Part shown: positions 17,740 to 24,988 of the stretch, piece by piece
Numbering within the stretch: the stretch's first letter is position 1
Layout of the letters: each line of letters opens with the position of its first letter
Origin: Sphingobium sp. WTD-1
GTDB lineage: Bacteria > Pseudomonadota > Alphaproteobacteria > Sphingomonadales > Sphingomonadaceae
Direction: 5' to 3'
Assembly: GCF_030128825.1 (NCBI RefSeq)
Contig: NZ_CP119127.1
Span: 2,232,001-2,296,000 of the forward strand
Length of the DNA stretch: 64,000 nucleotides
Program-made: the position numbers and the translations under genes
The notes under the pieces: generated by a model
Seen by the model: the letters and a program-made list of their open reading frames with translations, nothing else
Databases searched by the model: none
What the model was told of the DNA's origin: nothing

Positions 17740-18066
17740 ATGGCCGATATTGACCTCACCCCCTCCGCTGCCGCGCGCGTCGCGGCGATCGCCGCCAAGC
17801 AGGGCAAGCCCGCCATATTGCGGCTGGCCGTGGAAGGCGGCGGCTGTTCGGGCTTCCAATATCGCTTTGGCCTGGCCGAGCAGGTGGAGGCCGAGGATCT
17901 GGCGGTGGAGCGCGATGGCGTGACGCTGGTGGTGGACGATGTCAGCCTGGACCTGGTGCGCGGCTCTGCGGTCGATTTCGTGTCGGACCTGGGCGGCGCG
18001 GCGTTCAAGGTGACCAATCCCAACGCGACCGCCGGTTGCGGCTGCGGCACCAGCTTCTCGGTCTGA
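17740..18066 (+). CDS. erpA: A-type iron-sulfur carrier protein
   Basis: A 108-residue HesB/IscA-family protein. The three cluster-binding cysteines are present: Cys36 in GGGCSGFQY and Cys100/Cys102 in GCGCGTSF. It delivers Fe-S clusters to apoproteins. ErpA is preferred over IscA because no other isc or suf gene is nearby, but this distinction is not firm. The ATG follows the preceding terminator by about 20 bases, so the promoter probably overlaps that hairpin region. Confidence 0.9.
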   Translation: MADIDLTPSAAARVAAIAAKQGKPAILRLAVEGGGCSGFQYRFGLAEQVEAEDLAVERDGVTLVVDDVSLDLVRGSAVDFVSDLGGAAFKVTNPNATAGCGCGTSFSV

Positions 18067-18137
18067 TCGGCGCATTGGCTTGTAGACGCAGCCCACTTCT
18101 CTAAAGGGAAGTGGACAGCGAAAGAGACAGGTCCATT

Positions 18138-18914
18138 ATGCGTATCGCCACCTTCAACATCAACGGCATCAAGGCGCGGCTGCCGCGCCTGCTGGAATGG
18201 CTGGACGAGACCCGGCCCGACATCGCCTGCCTGCAGGAAATCAAGACGTCCGACGAGACCTTTCCGGTCAAGGATATCGAGGATGCCGGCTATGGCGTGA
18301 TCTGGCACGGGCAGAAGGGCTTCAACGGCGTGGCCATCCTGGCGCGCGGCGACCAGCCGGTGGAGGCGCGCCGGGGCCTGGAGGGCGAGCCCGAGGACGA
18401 GCAGAGCCGCTATCTGGAAGCCGATGTGAAGGGGGTGCGGGTCGCCAGCATCTACCTGCCCAACGGCAATCCCCAGCCGGGGCCGAAATTCGATTACAAG
18501 CTGCGCTGGATGAAGCGGCTGCGGGAACGGGCGGCGGAAATCTGGGCGGAGGAAGTGCCCGCCATCCTGGCCGGCGACTATAATGTCATCCCGCGCGACG
18601 TGGATATCTATTCGCCCAAGGCGATGGCGGACGATGCGCTGATGCAGCCCGAAAGCCGGGAGGCCTATCGCCGGCTGCTGGGCGATGGCTGGACCGATTC
18701 GATCCTGACCCGCCATCCGGCCGGGGGCGTGTGGACCTATTGGGACTATCAGGCCGGCGCCTGGCCGCGCGACGCGGGCTTCCGCATCGATCATCTGCTG
18801 CTGAGCCCGGCAGCGGCCGATCGGCTGGTCGATGCCCAGGTCGACAAGGCGTTTCGCGGCCGGGAAAAGGCGAGCGATCATGCGCCGACCTGGGTCGAGC
18901 TGCGCGATATCTGA
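18138..18914 (+). CDS. xthA: Exodeoxyribonuclease III (AP endonuclease)
   Basis: A 258-residue enzyme of the exonuclease/endonuclease/phosphatase fold. Asn7 in TFNING, Glu34 in LQEIKT, GDYNVIP and SDHAPTW near the C terminus are the metal and catalytic segments of ExoIII. It cuts DNA at abasic sites and degrades 3' ends during base-excision repair. The ATG at 18138 gives the standard N terminus MRIATFNING; an upstream ATG adding nine residues lacks conservation. It follows erpA by 71 bases. Confidence 0.95.
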   Translation: MRIATFNINGIKARLPRLLEWLDETRPDIACLQEIKTSDETFPVKDIEDAGYGVIWHGQKGFNGVAILARGDQPVEARRGLEGEPEDEQSRYLEADVKGVRVASIYLPNGNPQPGPKFDYKLRWMKRLRERAAEIWAEEVPAILAGDYNVIPRDVDIYSPKAMADDALMQPESREAYRRLLGDGWTDSILTRHPAGGVWTYWDYQAGAWPRDAGFRIDHLLLSPAAADRLVDAQVDKAFRGREKASDHAPTWVELRDI

Positions 18915-18921
18915 ATTTAAT

Positions 18922-18950
18922 CCGGATATTATTGACTCTATTATATCCGG
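18922..18950. promoter_or_regulatory. Dyad CCGGATAT/ATATCCGG before the DUF2239 gene
   Basis: CCGGATAT at 18922-18929 and its exact complement ATATCCGG at 18943-18950 are separated by 13 AT-rich bases that include TTGACT. The site lies 32 bases upstream of the DUF2239 start and 8 bases after the xthA stop. It has no T run, so an operator over the DUF2239 promoter is more likely than a terminator. The regulator is unknown. Confidence 0.35.
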
Positions 18951-18981
18951 GTAATAAATCCTGTGTCGAAGGAGATTCGGC

Positions 18982-19497
18982 ATGGACCGCACATTGACGG
19001 CCTTTTCGGGCGACTATTGGATCGCGACCGGCGACGAGGATGAGGTGCGCGCGGCGCTGCGGGTCATGGGGGATGACGCGCAGAATATCCTGCTGTTCGA
19101 CGATCGCACCGGGCGACAGGTGGATATCGACCTGCAGGTCGATGCGGCGCCGCGGGGGCGGGGGCGACCCAAGATGGGGGTGCAGGCGCGCGAGATCACC
19201 CTGCTGCCGCGCCATTGGGACTGGCTGGCGGCGCAGCCGCGCGGCGCCTCCGCCACGTTGCGGCAACTGGTGGAGGATGCGGTGAAGGCGAGCGCGGACA
19301 AGCCTTCGCCGCGTGCGGCGATGGATGCGGCCTATCATTTCCTGACCGCGATGGCGGGCGACCGGCCCGGCTATGAAGCGGCGATCCGTGCGCTTTATGC
19401 CGGGGACAGGGCGGCGTTCGAGGCGGCGGCGGAAGGCTGGCCCGGCGCGATCCGGGCGCATGGTCTGGCGCTGGCGGAGCCGGCCTTTTCCGCCTAG
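18982..19497 (+). CDS. DUF2239 family protein
   Basis: A 171-residue soluble protein. The segments LLFDDRTGRQVDIDL, GRGRPKMGVQAREITLLPRH and WDWLAAQPRGASATLRQLVE are the DUF2239 signature. Function is unknown; the basic RGRGRPK stretch is AT-hook-like and might contact nucleic acid, which is speculation. An AAGGAG site lies 9 bases before the ATG. A dyad operator-like element upstream suggests dedicated regulation. The YdeI-like gene follows 31 bases later, probably in the same transcript. Confidence 0.85.
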   Translation: MDRTLTAFSGDYWIATGDEDEVRAALRVMGDDAQNILLFDDRTGRQVDIDLQVDAAPRGRGRPKMGVQAREITLLPRHWDWLAAQPRGASATLRQLVEDAVKASADKPSPRAAMDAAYHFLTAMAGDRPGYEAAIRALYAGDRAAFEAAAEGWPGAIRAHGLALAEPAFSA

Positions 19498-19527
19498 CCT
19501 GCGCATCGCAATGATCGGAGAGGCTGG

Positions 19528-19839
19528 ATGACGGACGATTTCCTCCAGGGCACGGTGCATGAGGCGGCCGATGACATGCAGGCGGCGATCCGGGCCGACG
19601 CCGGCATCTTCGCACTGTGGCAGGGGCTGACGCCGCTTGGCCGCAACGAGATCATCTGCTGGGTCGAGGATGCCAGGCAGGCCGCGACCCGCGCGCGGCG
19701 CATTGCACGCACTGTCGAGGAATTGCAGGAAGGCAAGAAGCGGCCCTGCTGCTGGGCCGGCTGCATCCACCGCACCGACAAGGCGCCGAGCCGCTGGCAG
19801 CAGGCGGTGCTGATCGAGGGGAAGGGGAAACGGCGCTAG
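19528..19839 (+). CDS. YdeI/OmpD-associated (OmdA-type) protein
   Basis: A 103-residue protein with the C-terminal module of the YdeI/OmdA family: LGRNEIICWVEDARQAATR then RRIARTVEELQEGKKR and PCCWAGCIHR. Members have been linked to bacteriocin or peptide resistance, but the molecular role is unclear. The double-cysteine plus cysteine-histidine cluster (CCWxGCxH) could bind metal. GGAGAGG precedes the ATG. It is the last gene of the ordinary high-GC block before the repeat- and IS-rich patch. Confidence 0.75.
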   Translation: MTDDFLQGTVHEAADDMQAAIRADAGIFALWQGLTPLGRNEIICWVEDARQAATRARRIARTVEELQEGKKRPCCWAGCIHRTDKAPSRWQQAVLIEGKGKRR

Positions 19840-20021
19840 GTCGGCGTGGACAGATTCAACGCACGCCGAAGGGCGGGGAGGGTGGATTTCAGTCAGTCAG
19901 CTTTTGGGGAGAGGGCCTGCAATAGCTGACGCTGCACGGAAAAAGGTGTTATCCAGCAATCGCCCAATTGCGGACCTGCCTTCAGGTGATAGAACATCCT
20001 TGGGAGATAAGGGGAAGCCAA

Positions 20022-20273
20022 TTGTTGAAGCGTCGAAAACCGAAGGTCAGCCTTGAGGACGCAATGTCGCTCGCAAAAAGCTACCTTTCCAGACAAGACC
20101 TAAAAGGCTGGCGTTTTGAAGTTGCGGAGGCGCAACGCCACCCTACTGACGCCGCAAACTGGTCAGTAATTGTTGATCGGTTTTCGCCGGAGGGTGGACT
20201 GGTTGATGGCCCACAAATTCTGATCGTCAACGGCGAGACCGGCGATGTTCGCACCTTCGAAGAATTCTATTAG
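20022..20273 (+). CDS. Small hypothetical protein, possibly YrhB/Imm35-like
   Basis: An 83-residue frame of moderate GC. It reads SLEDAMSLAKSYLSRQDLKG early and ILIVNGETGDVRTFEEF at the end. The layout (an early helix AxxLAxxYL, a middle strand, a final (V/L)N(x)xTGxVR strand) resembles small YrhB/Imm35-type domains, but this is a loose impression. TTG at 20022 is chosen because GGGGAAG lies just before it; the upstream in-frame TTG at 19968 has no such site. It lies in a patch of lower-GC, possibly acquired sequence before the first IS copy. Confidence 0.4.
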   Translation: MLKRRKPKVSLEDAMSLAKSYLSRQDLKGWRFEVAEAQRHPTDAANWSVIVDRFSPEGGLVDGPQILIVNGETGDVRTFEEFY

Positions 20274-20389
20274 CGGCAAATGAACGATCGCTTCCAACCA
20301 AAGTTCTCCTTCGACCTTCGGCTTGCTGTCTAATTGAATGACCAGTATCGGGCTACGGACGGCAATGGTCGATTGACCAGAAATGGTCG

Positions 20390-20635
20390 TTAGCTGCGCG
20401 TCTCAACAACATGCAGCGTAAAATCCTCGCCTGATATTTCTCGGCGGCATGTCCACGTCCTTTCCGCACCAGGTACAGGTTCTGGCCGCATTCGCATGAG
20501 ATCACCGAACGCCGGTTTGAGGTTCGGAAAAGCCTCCGCAATCGGTGTGAGCAGAAACCCCGAATAATTGCTATGTTTATGCTGGGACACTTTGGTCGTG
20601 CCCTTGTATGACATGACGTAGGTGTAGAGGGGCAC
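20390..20635 (-). CDS. Small hypothetical protein
   Basis: An 81-residue protein beginning MPLYTYVMSYKGTTKVSQHK from a GTG codon at 20635, with AAAGGA seven bases upstream. It contains PIAEAFPNLKPAFGDLMRM and a C-terminal strand DFTLHVVETRS. The clear ribosome binding site and ordered amino-acid composition suggest a real gene; no family is recognised. It is transcribed toward the small gene at 20022-20273 and downstream of the IS-interrupted membrane protein on the same strand. Confidence 0.45.
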   Translation of the reverse strand: MPLYTYVMSYKGTTKVSQHKHSNYSGFLLTPIAEAFPNLKPAFGDLMRMRPEPVPGAERTWTCRREISGEDFTLHVVETRS

Positions 20636-20900
20636 TGCGTTATCCTTTCGAGCCGCGCTTTATCCCCGTAATCTGCCCTGTGAATGGCTGCAACTAGGGG
20701 CGACGAAGTTGCTCATCGACGGCAAGAAATGGTCGATATTGGCTGCGTGTATAAAGTTCAGCGCCTCTTGAGCGTTTTGATGCGAGCGAGACTATCGGAA
20801 AAGCGAAGAACAGCGAGGGTAGCACCAAAGTAAGCGATAGCGCCGCCCATTGCCAGTCGCTTGGTTATGGCAGGCCAGCCAATTTCTGTCGGTAGGCCTA

Positions 20901-21749
20901 GGCGGCGTTGACAAAAGGGATTCCCAATCGGTGCGTGTTCTGATTCAAGGCTGCTCTTTGGGGAGCGGTCATGGATCGAGGGGATTTGTCGGACGCGGAG
21001 TGGGAGTTGATCGGGCCGCTACTCCCGTCCGAGCGTGGGAGGCATGCCCGACCGGCCGGCGATAACCGGCGCTTTCTCAATGGCATGCTGCATGTGCTGC
21101 GGGTCGGTTGCCCGTGGCGCGACATGCACGAGCGCTATGGCAAGTGGAACTCGGTCTATGTCCGGTTCCGGCGCTGGGCGGAGCAAGGCGTCTGGGACGC
21201 CATGCTGCAAACGTTGGTCGATCTGGGCCTCACCGACGACTGGCAGCACATGATCGACAGCACCACGGTTCGCGGCCACGTCTCGGCAGCGGGCGGAAAA
21301 GGGGGGCTTGTGCGCAGGCTTTTGGTCGATCACGCGGCGGCTTTACGAGCAAGATCCACGCCCGCTGTGACAATCAGGGCCTCCCTGTCGGCTTCATCCT
21401 TACCGGCGGCGAGGCATCGGACTATACGGCGGCCGACGATCTGATGAACCTGCCGCTGCCCAAGCCCAGGGCGCTGCTCGCCGACAAAGGCTATGATGGC
21501 GACAGGTTCCGGGAGAACCTGCTCATGCGAGGCATCCTGCCCGTCATCCCGCCGCGCTCCAACCGCAAGGTGCCGGCCCATCCCGACTACCGGCGCTACA
21601 AGGATCGCAATCGTGTCGAGCGCATGTTCGCCAAACTCAAGCAGCAGCGCCGCATCGCCACCCGCTACGACAAGACCGTCCTGTCGTTCGAGAGCTTCAT
21701 CAACCTCGCTGCCGCGCGACTATGGCTGAAAGCTTTTGTCAACACCGCC
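20901..21749 (+). mobile_element. IS5-family (IS427-like) insertion sequence, copy 1
   Basis: An 849-bp element. The ends are imperfect inverted repeats: GGCGGCGTTGACAAAAG on the left and, read inward from the right, GGCGGTGTTGACAAAAG. It is flanked by a TA on each side (20899-20900 and 21750-21751), the target duplication expected for this IS group. A single transposase in two overlapping frames fills it. The second copy at 50395-51243 has the same length and the same encoded protein in opposite orientation, so transposition was recent. Confidence 0.9.
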
Positions 21750-21752
21750 TAG
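20971..21752 (+). CDS. IS5-family transposase, two frames joined by -1 frameshift (copy 1)
   Basis: The first frame (20971-21444, 157 residues) begins MDRGDLSDAEWELIGPLLPS and contains the first catalytic aspartate in MIDSTTVRGH. The second, offset by -1, supplies GRSRGGFTSKIHARCDNQG, the second aspartate in LADKGYDGD and the glutamate in RNRVERMFAKLKQQ. The frames connect at the AAAAGGGGGG run at about 21297-21306, a plausible slip site, giving a complete DDE enzyme. The stop codon TAG uses the target TA plus the next flanking base, so the element itself carries no stop for this frame. Confidence 0.85.
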
Positions 21753-21970
21753 AGCCACGAACCCGAATAAGACAAATAGCATGAGGCCAAACCAAACCGG
21801 AATGGCGACCAAGGCTGCTCTGCGCACTGTCATTCTGACATTTCCAAGGTTCTATGATTGGCTAGCGGATTACATAATTCTTACCGGCATAGGGAATGTC
21901 CGCAAGTGGCATTCATAAAGTTGCTGGCGAACGGCAAGAAATGGCCGTTAGCCGCTAAAATCCGACATCG

Positions 21971-22035
21971 TCATTGCGAGCGTAGCGAAGCAATCCACCG
22001 GCGCGAGATGGATTGCTTCGCTACGCTCGCAATGA
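21971..22035. repeat. Perfect 27-bp inverted repeat (long palindromic element)
   Basis: The arm at 21971-21997 (starting TCATTGCGAGCGTAGCGAAG) is matched without mismatch by its complement at 22009-22035, leaving an 11-base loop. Both strands translate to the well-known misleading peptide HCERSEAIH. It would fold into a very stable hairpin in DNA or RNA. Elements of this kind are dispersed in many alphaproteobacterial genomes between genes. Confidence 0.9.
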
Positions 22036-22055
22036 CGGGAGATGGTCGCTTCCAG

Positions 22056-22190
22056 ACCATCCTCCCCTAGAAGAGGAGGTGGCTGGCCGAAGGCCAGACG
22101 GAGGGGTGTCCTCCTCTCGATAGAGCGGCACCCCTCCACCACTTCGTGGTCCCCCTCCCCTTGCAGGGGAGGATTTTACCTCCGCAAGTG
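22056..22190. repeat. CTCCCC/GGAGG intergenic repeat complex
   Basis: A run of short dyads: CCTCCCCTAGAAGAGGAGG, then CTGGCCGAAGGCCAG, ACGGAGGGGTGT answered by CACCCCTCCACCA, and CCCCTCCCCTTGCAGGGGAGG. The pieces pair with each other across the region. This composition is a common dispersed repeat in sphingomonads. No ribosome binding site-driven gene is seen in it. Confidence 0.6.
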
Positions 22191-22290
22191 GTCGAAACCC
22201 GTTGATCCCTGTCGGCGTCATCCTGGCGAAAGACTTTCCTGGACACGCGAAGGATCCGGGATTCGTTCTGTGCTACGAGGGCGCGCTGAA

Positions 22291-22318
22291 TGGATCCCGC
22301 ATCGAATGCGGGATGACG
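22291..22318. repeat. GATCCCGCAT palindromic repeat unit
   Basis: ATCCCGCAT and ATGCGGGAT form a 9-bp dyad around TCGA, followed by GACG. This unit lies 27 bases beyond the bestrophin stop codon and could serve as that gene's transcription end, although no T run is present. It resembles REP-like units seen elsewhere in related genomes. Confidence 0.5.
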
Positions 22319-22344
22319 GCAGGATTGGTGGGCGATCTTTGGCT

Positions 22345-23241
22345 TTACCAGAGTACGCCGTCGACCGGCTGGACCGGCGGAGGCCCTTCGCGGCCGAGCG
22401 TGTCGCACATGTCCGCCTCGATCGTGGTGGTGATGCTGTCGAGCGGCAGGTCGTGGACGTCGTTACCGAACGGATCGACCAGGTCGTCGCCGATCTGCAG
22501 CACGGCGAGATACATGAAGCCCGCGACCGCCGATCCCACCGGGGTGGCGATGCCCAATGTCTCGACCAGGCCGATCGGCAGCAAGATGCAGAAGAGCCGG
22601 GTGAAGAATTTGGGGAAGCTGCGATACTGGGCGGGCAGCGGGGTGTTCTTGATCCGCTCCATGCCGCCCTGCGCGTTCGACATGTCGACCAGCAGGCGTT
22701 CGATCTGGGTCTGCTGGATGCTGTCGATCCAGCCATCCGCGCGCGCCTGTTCGACCCGGCGCCCCGATCCGTCGAGCAGGCCGTTGGCGGGATTGCGGCG
22801 GCCCAGTTCCGGAATCTCCTCCGGAATCTCCGGGCCGGCGAGCACGCGGCGCACATCGGGCGCGGGATCGATCCGGCGGAGCTGGCAGCGCAGCGCTTGG
22901 ACATAGGCGATATGGCGTTCGACCAGGGTCTGGCGCAGGTTCGCCGTTTCGGCCCGGTCGGGGATGAAGTTCATCACCGCGCGTGCCCAGCTGCGCGAGA
23001 CATTGACCATCGCCCCCCACAGGATGCGGCCTTCCCACCAGCGCTGATAGGCGGAGTTGACGCGGAAGCCGAGTACCAGGGCGAGCGCGGTGCCGAAGAT
23101 GGTCAGCGGCAGGGCCGGCGCCTTGAACGGCGATATGAAGTAGAAGATGGTGACCGCCAGATCCCAGAAGAACAGCGCGATCAGCGCGCGCCATGCGGTC
23201 TGGAAACTCTGGCGGATACGTGGGGCACGTCCGACGATCAT
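22345..23241 (-). CDS. Bestrophin-family anion channel protein
   Basis: A 298-residue membrane protein of the bacterial bestrophin (UPF0187/YneE) family. The segments FRVNSAYQRWWEGRILWG, NTPLPAQYRSFPKFF and DDLVDPFGNDVHDLPLDSI are characteristic, the last being the conserved calcium-site region in the eukaryotic proteins. Bacterial homologues form pentameric channels; some conduct cations rather than chloride, so selectivity is not assigned. Four hydrophobic helices are visible. The small membrane gene just upstream on the same strand ends 23 bases before this start and may be coexpressed. Confidence 0.9.
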   Translation of the reverse strand: MIVGRAPRIRQSFQTAWRALIALFFWDLAVTIFYFISPFKAPALPLTIFGTALALVLGFRVNSAYQRWWEGRILWGAMVNVSRSWARAVMNFIPDRAETANLRQTLVERHIAYVQALRCQLRRIDPAPDVRRVLAGPEIPEEIPELGRRNPANGLLDGSGRRVEQARADGWIDSIQQTQIERLLVDMSNAQGGMERIKNTPLPAQYRSFPKFFTRLFCILLPIGLVETLGIATPVGSAVAGFMYLAVLQIGDDLVDPFGNDVHDLPLDSITTTIEADMCDTLGREGPPPVQPVDGVLW

Positions 23242-23264
23242 AGGGGGAGCGGTTCTCTACAGAG

Positions 23265-23519
23265 TCAGGCGATGTCCGTGCCGTCGGCTTCATCCAGTTT
23301 CAGCCAGGCATGGCGCAGCGCCATGCCGCCGATGATGCCAACGGCCTTCAGGATCGTCGCATAGATGGTGGGGGTGCTGTCGCTGATCGCCAGCCAGGCG
23401 CAGGCGAAGCAGAGCGCCATGGCGGCATAGATGGGCAGCGCCTCGATATCGTTCCAGGCAAGACGCTGATTGGTCTTGGGCGTGGGCGCGGCGCGCGTTG
23501 CGGCGAGCGTGCGGATCAT
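23265..23519 (-). CDS. Small two-helix membrane protein
   Basis: An 84-residue protein: a basic N terminus, then helices at about 30-47 (LPIYAAMALCFACAWLAI) and 53-70 (TIYATILKAVGIIGGMALRH), with a charged C terminus. AAAGGA precedes the ATG at 23519. Located directly upstream of the bestrophin gene on the same strand and divergent from the LysR-type regulator gene, it may be a target of that regulator, which is inference from position. No family recognised. Confidence 0.65.
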   Translation of the reverse strand: MIRTLAATRAAPTPKTNQRLAWNDIEALPIYAAMALCFACAWLAISDSTPTIYATILKAVGIIGGMALRHAWLKLDEADGTDIA

Positions 23520-23750
23520 GGCGGTCCTTTCCGAAATGGAGCCGACGGGCGGCCTTTGTTCGAAAAATGATGCGACGCACAAGCGACGGTCAACGTGGTC
23601 CACGCCATGCAAGCCAGCCTTGCGGTAGCGGTAACGCCAGCAAAATTCCGTCGCATTTCCGTGCCGTTCGGGAGACGTGGCAATGTTTTCACACGGAACT
23701 GCAACCTTGCGCCTATTGCAATGCAGCGTAACGCGCATAGCTTTTTGCGC

Positions 23751-24659
23751 ATGGCCGATCGCTATGCTGAAATCCTGTCCTTCGTGAAAATTGCCGAATC
23801 GGGCAGCCTGTCCGAAGCGGCCAGACGACTGGACCTGTCGCTTGCCGCGACCAGTCGCCGCCTGTCGCAACTGGAGTCGCGGCTGGGGGTGATGCTGGTG
23901 CGCCGCAACAGCCGGCACATGACGCTGACGCAGGAAGGCCAGATATTCTACGAGAAGGCGGGGCAGGCGCTGTCCGACATCGATCAGGCGGAAAATGTCG
24001 TGATGCGCAACGCCACCGAGCCGGTCGGAGCATTGCGCGTGGTGACGACGCTGCATTCGGGTCGCAGCCGGTTGGCGCCGCTGTTCCAGCATTATGCCAC
24101 GCTGCACCCGGAGGTGGCGGTGCATCTGGAGGCGGCGGGGCAGGCGGCCAATATCGTCGAGACCGGCCATGACATCGCCATCTGTTTCGATCCGCCGCCC
24201 GACAGCGGCCTGATCATGAAGCGGCTGGCCGACAATCCGCGCATGCTCTGCGCCTCGCCCGAATATCTCAGCCGGCGCGGCGTGCCGCGCACGATCGAGG
24301 ATCTGGCCAGCCATGACCGGATCGTCATTGGCGGCGGGCAGGATATGTGGCGCGCGATCGACATGGACATGGGGCGGGACAACAGCCGGGCGAGCCGGGT
24401 GCTGAGCACCAATGATGGCGAACTGGCACGGCTATGGGCGCTCAATGGCGCCGGTATCGTCATCAAGTCGCTATGGGCGGTGTCGGACGATCTGGAAGAG
24501 GGGCGGTTGCAGACGGTGCTGCCCGCTGTCGCGCTGCCGGAATCGCCTATCGTTGCCCTCTATCTGCCGGCGCAGGGGGACAGCGCCAAGGTGCGCAGTT
24601 GCCTCGACTTCCTGGCGCGCCATCTGAAGCCGGCCGAGGCGACCCCGGCCGCCGCCTGA
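23751..24659 (+). CDS. LysR-family transcriptional regulator
   Basis: A 302-residue regulator. Residues 1-60 form the winged helix-turn-helix (FVKIAESGSLSEAARRLDLS, ATSRRLSQLESRLGVMLVRR) and the remainder a periplasmic-binding-protein-like effector domain. The start at 23751 gives the standard N terminus; the frame extends upstream without conservation. It is divergent from the small membrane protein and bestrophin genes, the classic arrangement for a LysR regulator and its target. The inducer is unknown. A perfect 15-bp hairpin follows the stop codon. Confidence 0.9.
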   Translation: MADRYAEILSFVKIAESGSLSEAARRLDLSLAATSRRLSQLESRLGVMLVRRNSRHMTLTQEGQIFYEKAGQALSDIDQAENVVMRNATEPVGALRVVTTLHSGRSRLAPLFQHYATLHPEVAVHLEAAGQAANIVETGHDIAICFDPPPDSGLIMKRLADNPRMLCASPEYLSRRGVPRTIEDLASHDRIVIGGGQDMWRAIDMDMGRDNSRASRVLSTNDGELARLWALNGAGIVIKSLWAVSDDLEEGRLQTVLPAVALPESPIVALYLPAQGDSAKVRSCLDFLARHLKPAEATPAAA

Positions 24660-24679
24660 TCCGATTTTGAAAATGCGCG

Positions 24680-24721
24680 ATCGGCGCGATCGACTGTCTG
24701 CGGACCGTCGATCGCGCCGAT
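24680..24721 (+). terminator. Long hairpin after the LysR gene
   Basis: ATCGGCGCGATCGAC at 24680-24694 pairs perfectly with 24707-24721 around a 12-base loop. It begins 20 bases after the lysR stop. There is no T run, so it would be an atypical terminator or a transcript-stabilising structure. Confidence 0.5.
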
Positions 24722-24791
24722 GCTGATTCATGGCGGCCCGCGTCCGCCGGAGCGCAGCCATCCGCCATGGCCATCGACCTGTCAGGCCAAT

Positions 24792-24834
24792 TTGTCTGAC
24801 AAGTACCGTGTTCACCAATATTGGTTTGACCAAT
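24792..24834. promoter_or_regulatory. Operator-like palindromes upstream of the TonB receptor operon
   Basis: TTGTCTGACAA (24792-24802) is a perfect odd palindrome. A second cluster at 24814-24834 has three half-sites, ACCAAT, ATTGGT and ACCAAT, giving both ACCAATATTGGT and ATTGGTTTGACCAAT. Such sequences resemble operators of GntR-family regulators of the FadR/UxuR type. The cluster lies 155 bases upstream of the receptor start, within a 329-base gene-free stretch. Which protein binds is unknown. Confidence 0.45.
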
Positions 24835-24988
24835 ATGTTGCGCTGGCCTGATCTGTCGGTTACAGCCTTTTCGAAATCTGGAGTCGAGTCCCGCAATGTG
24901 GGCTTTGTGATGGATGCAGTCGGGCAAACCGGCGCATCGGCCGATGGCTCCTGGTGGCAGCTTTGGAACACAGGATCGGGAGAGGTTG

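Larger units (their letters stand above)
20758..21833 (-). pseudogene. 74-residue two-helix membrane protein split by the IS element
   Basis: Read on the minus strand, the ATG at 21833 opens a frame starting MTVRRAALVAIPVWFGLMLF that stops inside the IS. If the IS (20901-21749) and one copy of the flanking TA are removed, the frame joins without a break: ...GFVALGLPTEIGW..., then a second helix, ending IKTLKRR at 20758. The joined product is 74 residues with two transmembrane helices and basic ends. The exact restoration shows the IS inserted into an intact gene. As it stands only the first 28 residues are encoded before IS sequence. Function unknown. Confidence 0.7.
21834..22344. other. Intergenic repeat patch (511 bp, no gene seen)
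   Basis: Between the interrupted membrane gene and the bestrophin gene there is no convincing coding frame. The stretch holds an ATGTCCGCAAGTGGC / GGCAAGAAATGGCCG remnant (21895-21956) similar to one at 20716-20745, a long perfect palindrome (21971-22035), a CTCCCC/GGAGG repeat complex (22056-22190) and a GATCCCGCAT palindrome (22291-22318). These are the dispersed intergenic repeats common in sphingomonad genomes; several produce misleading short open frames. Confidence 0.7.

Noticed and set aside
21108..21752. Transposase second frame as an independent 214-residue protein
   Set aside because: Its first 60-65 codons are out-of-frame reading of the first transposase frame; the real product arises by -1 frameshift.
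21858..22142. Short open frames with the peptide HCERSEAIH on both strands
   Set aside because: Produced by the perfect palindromic repeat; a known artefact and not a gene.
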